From assembly GCF_003726035.1 (NCBI RefSeq), contig NZ_QICD01000006.1, forward strand, positions 1 to 64,000: a stretch of 64,000 nt of DNA, given 5' to 3'. Position numbers and translations under genes: made by a program. Positions 58,167 to 64,000 of the stretch are shown piece after piece. The notes under the pieces were generated by a model. It saw only the letters and a program-made list of their open reading frames with translations, made no database searches and was not told the DNA's origin. Each line of letters opens with the position of its first letter. Position 1 is the stretch's first letter. Source of the stretch: Paraeggerthella hongkongensis. Its GTDB lineage: Bacteria; Actinomycetota; Coriobacteriia; Coriobacteriales; Eggerthellaceae.

Positions 58167-60896
58167 ATGAACGCAGCGAAATACTGCACCCTGCAGGAAA
58201 GGCTCCTCCGATGCGCCATGGCGCTCATCCTGGCGGCGGGGGCGCTGCTCGCCTCCGTGGCGGCCTCGCCTGCCTACGCCGCGCCGAGCACGGTCGACGT
58301 ATCCATAGGCGGCAAGATCCCATACGGCGGCTTCGCCACCACGTGGATGAGCGCCGACGGCAATATCGCCTACTGCGCCGAGCCCTCGTCCCCGACGCCC
58401 GCGCCGGGCTCCTACTCGACGAGCCCCGTGCCGAGCGGTGACGTGACGGCGGCGATCTGGTACTCGTTCGGCTCTCCCGGCTTCGACGCGTCGATGTTCC
58501 CGGGCAGCTGGTACGACGGCGGCGGCTGGGACGACGCCAAGTACGCCGCGGCGAGCCACGTGCTGATCGCCTACGCCTACTCGGGGTCCGAGTCGGCCGC
58601 AACGCACGGCACGAGCGCCGAGTTCGCCTCCTGGGCGAAATCCGAGCTGATCGGCGGGACCTACTCCCGGATGAAGGCGGGCGCCGGCAAGGTATCCGCC
58701 GGGTTCGAGGCGTTCTGCGTCAGGACCGGCGGCGGCTCCCAGACGCTCGTGAGCTTCAGCTGGTCCACGGGCGGAGTCAAGGTCGCCAAAACGGACTCCG
58801 AGGCGGGCGCCGAGCCCCAGGGCGACGCCTCCCTCGACGGCGCGAGCTTCTCCGTCGTGAACGAGAGCGGCCGCTACGTGCTGGTCGGAGGCAAGTACTA
58901 CGCCGACGGCGAGGTCTGCGCCACAATCAAGACCGCGCCCGAGAACGGGTCGCACGTCGCCGCTACCGGCGCCGACGCCCTGCCCGCGGGCAGCTACCGC
59001 ATCGTCGAATCCGGCGCGCCCGAGGGCTACGGCGCAAGCGACTCCTCCGTCGCGTTCACCGTGAAGGCCGGCGAGGTGGCCGACCTCACGGGCGATCCCG
59101 TGACCGACGAGGTCTTCCGCGGCGGCGTGCAGGTGACCAAGTCCGACAAGGAGCTGCAGGCGTCCGAGGCGCTCGCGGGCAACGGCCACAAGGAGGCGCC
59201 TGGCGAGCACCCCGGCCTCGACGGGATCGAGCTCACCGTCACGAACCGCTCGGCGCACAAGGTCCTCGTTGACGGCGAGTGGCGCGAGCCGGGCGAAGCC
59301 GTGGCCACGCTGACCACCGCATGGAACGACGAGGCCGGCGCCTACACCGCCCAGACCGCGGCCGACGCCCTGCCGTACGGGACCTACGACGTGCGGGAGA
59401 CGGCGACCAACGGGAGCTACCTGCTGACCGACGGCGAGCCCCGCACCTTCGAGGTCCGCGCCGGCGGCGAGATCGTGAGCGCCTCCGCGGACGGCGCCGC
59501 GCTCGAGTTCCGCGACCAGGTGGTGCGCAACGACCTCGAGGTCTCCAAGAAGAGCGAGGCCGACAACGCCGGCCTCATGGTCCCGTTCGCCATCGAGAAC
59601 GCGGCCACCGGCGAGACGCACGTGCTGGTGACGGACCGCAACGGCGACGCGTCGACCGCGAGCAGCTGGAACAGGCACTCAAGCGGCACCAACTCCAACG
59701 ACGCGCTGCTCGGCCACGAGGGCCCGATCGGGGCCGCCGACATGGACCCGAAGGCCGGCATCTGGTTCTCGCTCGGCGAGGACGGCTCCTCGGCGCCGGT
59801 CGACGACTCGCTGGCGGCCCTGCCGTACGGCGCCTACACCATGACCGAGCTGCGCTGCGATGCCAACGAGGGCCTCGAGCTCATCACGAGGAGCTTCTGG
59901 ATCGAGCGCGACTCGACGGTGGCCAAGGCCGTGTGGATGGGCCTCGACGACCAGGAGGGCCCGCGCATCTCCACCACAGCAAAGGACGGGGCGGACGGCG
60001 ACAAGGACGTCTCGGCCGACGCCGAGGCCAAGGTCGTCGACGCGGTGGCCTACGAGGGGCTGAAGGCCGGCGAGGTATACGAGCTCTCGGCAGCCCTCGT
60101 CGACAAGGCGACCGGCGAGCCCGTGGCCGACGCCTCGGGCAAGCCCGTGGAGGCCAAGACCGGGTTCGCGCCCGCGCTCTCGACGGGCAGCCAGGACGTA
60201 GAGATTTCCTTCGACGCGAGCCTGCTCGGCGGCCGCGACCTGGTCGTGTTCGAGAGCCTGCGCAAGGACGGAGCCGAGGTGGCGTCGCACGCGGACCTCT
60301 CCGACGAGGGCCAGACTGTCCACGTCGCCGTCGAGGTGGACACCCAGGCGGCTGACGCCGCCGACGGCGACCAGGTCATCGAGGCCGGCAAGGCCAAGGT
60401 CGTCGACACGGTGGCCTACAAGGGCCTCGTCCCCGGCGAGACCTACATCGCCGTTGGCACGCTCATGGACAAGCGCACCGGAGAGCCGTTCCTCGACAAG
60501 GACGGCAACGAGGTGACTGCGCGCACGCCCTTCGAGCCCGAGGCGCCCTCCGGCACCGTCGAGGTGACATTCGAGTTCGACACCGAGGGCCTGGCCGAGG
60601 GAGACGAGCTCGTCGTCTTCGAGAAGGTCCTGGACTCCGCCGGCAACGTCGTTGCGGCGCACGAGGACATCGACTCCGCCGAGCAGAGCGTCGTCGTGGA
60701 CAACCCCGACACGCCCGAGGTCCCCGAGGAGCCCTACGCCAAGACCGGGGCCGACGCTCCCGACGGAACCGGCTACGCCGTGGCCGCAGGCATCGCTCTG
60801 GCAGCTGCGGCGGGCGCGGGCGGAGCGCTCGCGTACCGCAAGCGCAAGGCAGTCGCCGCGAGCAAGGGAGAGGCGGCAGAAGAGCCGGAAGAATAA
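58167..60896 (+). CDS. VaFE/SpaA-repeat surface adhesin with thioester-like domain, element 2
   Basis: A 909-residue surface protein. A signal peptide (about 1-37) and an N-terminal domain with IAYCAEPSSPTPAPGSY (thioester-adhesin type) are followed by Cna-B/SpaA domains, then two VaFE repeats (KVVDAVAYEGLKAGEVYEL and KVVDTVAYKGLVPGETY), typical of isopeptide-stabilised shafts. The C-terminus has YAKTGAD at about 857, a membrane helix and basic tail, a non-canonical sortase signal. A class B sortase gene follows 72 bases later, so that enzyme probably anchors it. It replaces the LPKTG protein of element 1. Confidence 0.87.
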   Translation: MNAAKYCTLQERLLRCAMALILAAGALLASVAASPAYAAPSTVDVSIGGKIPYGGFATTWMSADGNIAYCAEPSSPTPAPGSYSTSPVPSGDVTAAIWYSFGSPGFDASMFPGSWYDGGGWDDAKYAAASHVLIAYAYSGSESAATHGTSAEFASWAKSELIGGTYSRMKAGAGKVSAGFEAFCVRTGGGSQTLVSFSWSTGGVKVAKTDSEAGAEPQGDASLDGASFSVVNESGRYVLVGGKYYADGEVCATIKTAPENGSHVAATGADALPAGSYRIVESGAPEGYGASDSSVAFTVKAGEVADLTGDPVTDEVFRGGVQVTKSDKELQASEALAGNGHKEAPGEHPGLDGIELTVTNRSAHKVLVDGEWREPGEAVATLTTAWNDEAGAYTAQTAADALPYGTYDVRETATNGSYLLTDGEPRTFEVRAGGEIVSASADGAALEFRDQVVRNDLEVSKKSEADNAGLMVPFAIENAATGETHVLVTDRNGDASTASSWNRHSSGTNSNDALLGHEGPIGAADMDPKAGIWFSLGEDGSSAPVDDSLAALPYGAYTMTELRCDANEGLELITRSFWIERDSTVAKAVWMGLDDQEGPRISTTAKDGADGDKDVSADAEAKVVDAVAYEGLKAGEVYELSAALVDKATGEPVADASGKPVEAKTGFAPALSTGSQDVEISFDASLLGGRDLVVFESLRKDGAEVASHADLSDEGQTVHVAVEVDTQAADAADGDQVIEAGKAKVVDTVAYKGLVPGETYIAVGTLMDKRTGEPFLDKDGNEVTARTPFEPEAPSGTVEVTFEFDTEGLAEGDELVVFEKVLDSAGNVVAAHEDIDSAEQSVVVDNPDTPEVPEEPYAKTGADAPDGTGYAVAAGIALAAAAGAGGALAYRKRKAVAASKGEAAEEPEE

Positions 60897-60968
60897 CGGC
60901 GCTGCATCGATACCAACCTGGAGGCCCTGGGCGCTCGCCCGGGGCCTCCCCTGCGAACGGGGGAGGAC

Positions 60969-61700
60969 ATGAGCAAGGGAAAAGCTGGCACGGCGCTCGC
61001 CGTCGCAGTGGCGTTGCTGGCGCTGGCGGCGCTTGCCGTCCTGCCGCAGCCCGAGAGGAACCCGTACGGGGTGCGCGAGGTGCCCGCTGCGGAAAAGGAC
61101 GAGGCGATGGGGGCGCAAGAGGCGGGAGGCGGCATCGACTGGGACGCCCTTCCCGCCTCCGTCGTCGCATGGGTGCGCGTGCCGGGCACGACCGTCGACT
61201 ACCCGATCGTCCAGGGCCGGCCGGAATCGCCTGACTTCTACCTCACGCACGATGCCAACGGCGAGCGCTCCGCATGGGGCGCTCCCTACATCGACGCAGG
61301 CTGCGCGCAGGGAGCCGAAAGCCCGCTCGTCATCGTGTACGGGCACCACATGTCCGACGGCACCATGTTCGCGCCGCTCGCGCAGTACTCTTCGCGCGGT
61401 TTCGCCGAGGGGCACCGCACCATCCGGGTCTACACCCGCGAGAAGGAGATCGAGCTCGAGGTCTTCGCGGCTGACGTGGTCGACGCGAGCTCGGAGGGCA
61501 AGCAGACCGACTTCGCCGACGCGGCGGCTCTCGACGCCTACCTCGGGGACAAATTGTCCCGGTGCGAGGTCGTCCTGGAAGAGCTTTCGGACGTCGCGCA
61601 GGCCTGGGCCTTCGTGACGTGCAGCTACCAGACGAGCAACTCGCGCACCGTCGTCTACGCGAAGGAGGTGGAAGGATGGGATTCGCGCCCTTCGGAATAG
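60969..61700 (+). CDS. srtB: class B sortase
   Basis: A 243-residue protein. One N-terminal membrane helix (about 5-25), then the sortase fold: VAWVRVPGTTVDYPIVQG, His126/His127 in VIVYGHHMSDGTMF, catalytic Cys218 in WAFVTCSY and Arg226 in SNSRTVVYA. This is the SrtB family order. It is encoded directly after an adhesin with an atypical signal, suggesting a dedicated enzyme. Element 1 has no such gene. Near-palindrome copy 6 is in frame (YLGDKLS). It overlaps the next small gene by 25 bases. Confidence 0.88.
   Translation: MSKGKAGTALAVAVALLALAALAVLPQPERNPYGVREVPAAEKDEAMGAQEAGGGIDWDALPASVVAWVRVPGTTVDYPIVQGRPESPDFYLTHDANGERSAWGAPYIDAGCAQGAESPLVIVYGHHMSDGTMFAPLAQYSSRGFAEGHRTIRVYTREKEIELEVFAADVVDASSEGKQTDFADAAALDAYLGDKLSRCEVVLEELSDVAQAWAFVTCSYQTSNSRTVVYAKEVEGWDSRPSE
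61546..61560. repeat. GGGACAAATTGTCCC near-palindrome, copy 6
   Basis: In frame within srtB (GDKLS); exact consensus. Confidence 0.85.
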
Positions 61701-61771
61701 GGCTCCTCATGGGGCTCCTCACGCTCACGGCCTACGCCTGCTGCGCGGCCGGCGACGACGACCGGGACTAG
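61676..61771 (+). CDS. short membrane protein (DUF3789-like), element 2
   Basis: A 31-residue protein: MGFAPFGIGLLMGLLTLTAY, then an acidic tail. It overlaps the sortase stop by 25 bases, with GGAGGTGGAAGG as ribosome site. It is the counterpart of 29715-29834 at the end of the element-1 operon. Confidence 0.6.
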   Translation: MGFAPFGIGLLMGLLTLTAYACCAAGDDDRD

Positions 61772-61807
61772 GAGCAGAAAACCGAAATCGCAACCAAGCA
61801 GGACGAT

Positions 61808-61843
61808 CAAGCCCCTCGCTCCGATGACCGGACGAGGGGCTTG
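61808..61843 (+). terminator. terminator after the transfer operon, element 2
   Basis: CAAGCCCCTCG and CGAGGGGCTTG form a perfect 11-bp stem with a 14-base loop, 36 bases after the last gene. There is no T-run, so termination strength is uncertain. Confidence 0.65.
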
Positions 61844-61950
61844 CGCATGGTGGGATAATGAAGAGCACGAGAGACGCGTCGCGTGTGCTGGGTTGCATCG
61901 GTTGCGCATGGGCGCCTTACGCAAGATTCGTTTTCGTCAGGAGATACAGA

Positions 61951-63888
61951 ATGGCGCTCAAATTCGATCTCGGGGAAGCCCTGTCCCAAGCCGCCCACGC
62001 CGCAGGAGAGATGGCAAAAGGAGCATCGGCGACCGTCGAGTCCGCCGCCAAAGGCGTCGCGAATGCGGCCGAGGGCGCGGGGAACGCCATCGTCGATACG
62101 GCCGCCTCGGCATCCGAAGCCGTCGGAAGCGCCATGTGCTCGGCTGCGGAAGGCGTGTCGAGCGCCGGCGAGCAGATCGCGTCGTCCGATGCGGGCAAGG
62201 CGATCTCAGGGGCTGCGAACGCGGTGGGCGGAATCGCCGTCGGCGCCGCAATGGGTTTAGCCCAGGGGGCGTCGTCCCTCGCGTCCGGCGCGGCGTCGAC
62301 CGTCGAGGGCGGCATCAACGCCATCAAGGAGAACTCGTTCTCCGCGCGCCTCCGCAAGGCGCGCATCAAGGGCTTCCGTGACGGCATCAAGCAGGGTGCC
62401 TACCTTGCGGGCGAGAAGCGGCACAACTTCATCTACGCCTACGTGGCGACGCTTTGCTTCCTGATGCGCTGCGACGGCGATTTCTCCCAAGAGGAGCGGG
62501 GGTGGCTCGAGGACGGCCTCGACTACCTCAAGCTGGACGGCGGCCTTCCGGACGACGTGAAGGCGAAGGTGCAGGCAATCGCGGACGACGAGGGCTTGTC
62601 CTTCGACCGGGTCAAGGACTGCCTGGACAACGTGAGCATCGTGTCGCTGGGCTCCATCGCCGAGCAACTGCAGGTCGCCGCGGCCTCGGACGGTCAGGTG
62701 ACGGAGGAAGAGGAGCACGCCTGCAGGCTCTTCGCCGACTACATGGCCGCGAGGGCGGCATGCGTGGCGGTTGACGAGAGCTGGGCCGAGCAGGCGGTCG
62801 AGAAGTCCGTCCGCGAGTACGGCGAAAACCTCGAGCGCATCGACCGCGAGTTCAAGGAGCGGACGAGGCTGCAGGACGCCGACGCGGCCTTCGTCGTCGC
62901 CGCGACCATGCTCCAGGTCGCCCGCGTGCTCGTCATCAACTCCCTGATGGAGGTCGAGCGGGCGGGAGCGGGCAACGCTAAGGAAGACGCCCTGCATAGC
63001 TTCCAGGACCGCGTTTTCTCCGGCTTCGACGATGGGGGTCCGGCGGAATCGGGCCGCCTGTTCGCCTCCAAAAGCCACATCCTCTCCTCGCGCGGCGTAC
63101 CGTACGACGCGACACGCTACGAGGCTGAGAACCTCAAGATATTCAAGGGGGCGAACCACCGGTTCGCGACCCTCGGCCACGATCCGGTGCTCGGCCTCGT
63201 GTTCGGAACCTCAAACATCATGACGAACAGCATCACCTGCGTGAAGGACGCCAACGTCTTCGGAATCGGCGCGCGGATCCCCGCGACCTACTCGGTCTCC
63301 TACGACGCCTTCGGGAAAAACCCGCTGATCGGGGCTCCCACCGGGACCGTGGAGATGCTGGTCGCGGCGGGAAGGCGCATCGTGAGCGAGCCGGATGCCG
63401 CCGCGGCGGCCCTGATCAAGCAGCTGATCCACATCGGCACGGACCTCTACACGCCGTGCGGGATACAGGTCCCGTTCGCCAACCTCGTTCTCGACAAGGC
63501 GCACACCGAGGCCCTCACCAAATACGTCAGCACCGGCGACGTATTGAAAGTCGGCATGCAGGCGGGCATGACGGTGCTCATCAACTGGCTGATAGCGGCG
63601 CTCCACGGCTGCTCGCTGATATTCAAGGACGACGGGTCGGACTACTGCACCGAGATGTACCAGGCGCGCACCAAGAAGATCATCCTCATCTCCGACACCA
63701 TCGCGACCTCGAGCAGCGTCGTGCAGGCATCGATCACGAAGAACCCCAAGTGCCTCGACCTCGGAGGGGCGGCGGTGCTCGTCTACCGACTGTTCTCGGA
63801 TGCCCGCTTCATTGCCAAGCTCAAAGAGGAGTTCCTCCAATCGGAGCTTGACAAGATCTACGACGAGCGAGCCAAGGGGCTACTCTAG
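61951..63888 (+). CDS. TerB-like cargo protein of unknown function
   Basis: A 645-residue protein. Residues 1-125 are Ala/Gly/Ser-rich 11-residue-like amphipathic repeats (EMAKGASATVESAAKGVANAA), which may coat a membrane. About 150-275 resembles TerB: YVATLCFLMRCDGDFSQEERGWL and LQVAAASDGQVTEEEEHACR, with acidic residues of the kind that bind metal in TerB. The remaining 370 residues are a conserved-looking domain I do not recognise (FGTSNIMTNSITC, TDLYTPCGIQVPFANLVL, SLIFKDDGSDYCTEMYQ, LDLGGAAVLVYRLF). ATG 61951 has CAGGAGA before it. It occupies the cargo slot where element 1 has the AbiE system, so a defence role is plausible but unproven. Confidence 0.7.
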   Translation: MALKFDLGEALSQAAHAAGEMAKGASATVESAAKGVANAAEGAGNAIVDTAASASEAVGSAMCSAAEGVSSAGEQIASSDAGKAISGAANAVGGIAVGAAMGLAQGASSLASGAASTVEGGINAIKENSFSARLRKARIKGFRDGIKQGAYLAGEKRHNFIYAYVATLCFLMRCDGDFSQEERGWLEDGLDYLKLDGGLPDDVKAKVQAIADDEGLSFDRVKDCLDNVSIVSLGSIAEQLQVAAASDGQVTEEEEHACRLFADYMAARAACVAVDESWAEQAVEKSVREYGENLERIDREFKERTRLQDADAAFVVAATMLQVARVLVINSLMEVERAGAGNAKEDALHSFQDRVFSGFDDGGPAESGRLFASKSHILSSRGVPYDATRYEAENLKIFKGANHRFATLGHDPVLGLVFGTSNIMTNSITCVKDANVFGIGARIPATYSVSYDAFGKNPLIGAPTGTVEMLVAAGRRIVSEPDAAAAALIKQLIHIGTDLYTPCGIQVPFANLVLDKAHTEALTKYVSTGDVLKVGMQAGMTVLINWLIAALHGCSLIFKDDGSDYCTEMYQARTKKIILISDTIATSSSVVQASITKNPKCLDLGGAAVLVYRLFSDARFIAKLKEEFLQSELDKIYDERAKGLL

Positions 63889-63907
63889 GCACCAGGCGTC
63901 TTCATTC

Positions 63908-64000
63908 TCACATCACCCACTTGAAAACGGCGCGGAACAGCCAGACGAAAAAGCCCAGCGTGACCTTAAGCGCCGCCACGAGGAACCTACCAAGCCTCTT
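63908..64000 (-). CDS. small hydrophobic/basic peptide, C-terminal end (partial, cut by the window edge)
   Basis: The minus strand reads FLVAALKVTLGFFVWLFRAV, then FKWVM and a stop codon at 63908. The C-terminal GFFVWLFRAVFKWVM matches the 20-residue peptide at 32045 (GFFRWLFKAVFRMFM). It is the first gene met in the leftward block of element 2; its start, and presumably the relaxase genes, lie beyond the window. Confidence 0.6.
   Translation of the reverse strand, partial: KRLGRFLVAALKVTLGFFVWLFRAVFKWVM

Noticed and set aside
1-64000. tRNA or rRNA genes
   Set aside because: I looked for tRNA-like cloverleaf ends at the element junctions and saw none; I cannot run a covariance search.

Overview
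The window is high-GC DNA with AGGAGG-type ribosome sites, sortase and LPxTG-type surface proteins, NlpC/P60 wall hydrolases and PrgI/Maff-2-type conjugation genes. This points to a Gram-positive, probably a gut Actinomycetota of the Coriobacteriia (Eggerthella-like). The taxonomic call is inferred from gene content and base composition; there is no rRNA or other marker gene in the window. Nearly all of it is mobile DNA.

1-13.4 kb is an accessory, partly decayed region. It holds an arsenical cassette (ArsR, ArsP-type permease, CxxC redox protein) between two direct repeats, a broken methyltransferase and a broken phosphotransferase, a broken DUF4143 ATPase, an intact IbrB/IbrA-like pair (ParB-like plus PAPS-reductase-like), a large leucine-rich surface protein with a 14-C tract beside its start codon, a truncated LysR regulator and an IS66 remnant.

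13.4-42.7 kb is the body of a first integrative conjugative element. A rightward transfer operon (13.5-29.8 kb) encodes excisionase-like HTH proteins, a replication-initiator-like protein with a DnaC-like ATPase, a DUF3801/PcfB-like protein, VirD4, a Maff-2-like small membrane protein, PrgI, VirB4, a two-domain wall hydrolase, a VirB8-like anchored protein, VirB6 and an LPKTG adhesin. A leftward block follows: AbiE toxin-antitoxin, a membrane-anchored Cys/His protein, a 20-residue peptide, a relaxase, a MobC-like protein, a candidate oriT and ParB/ParA. Then come a Dodola-like two-gene defence candidate, a YraN-like protein, a tyrosine integrase, a small excisionase-like protein and an XRE repressor. 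Clusters of GGTCTCAA octamers and short similar sequences near 181 and 42,681 are plausible ends.

42.7-45.8 kb is a junction carrying a DUF3800 gene interrupted by an IS256/IS1249-like insertion sequence.

45.8-64.0 kb is a second, related but more GC-rich conjugative element with the same transfer gene order. It adds a class B sortase next to its adhesin and carries a TerB-like protein where the first element carries AbiE. It runs off the right edge just as the leftward mobilisation block begins.

The regulation is the most unusual part. Five leaders in element 1 share a hairpin with a CUUCCAC loop ahead of an AAUGUAAAGGAG ribosome site. Four AGAAC-N6-GTTC operators link the integrase/repressor region to the parAB promoter. 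Both initiator genes carry TGAC-N5-GTCA repeats inside their 3' ends. A near-palindrome GGGACAAATTGTCCC occurs three times in each element, mostly within reading frames.
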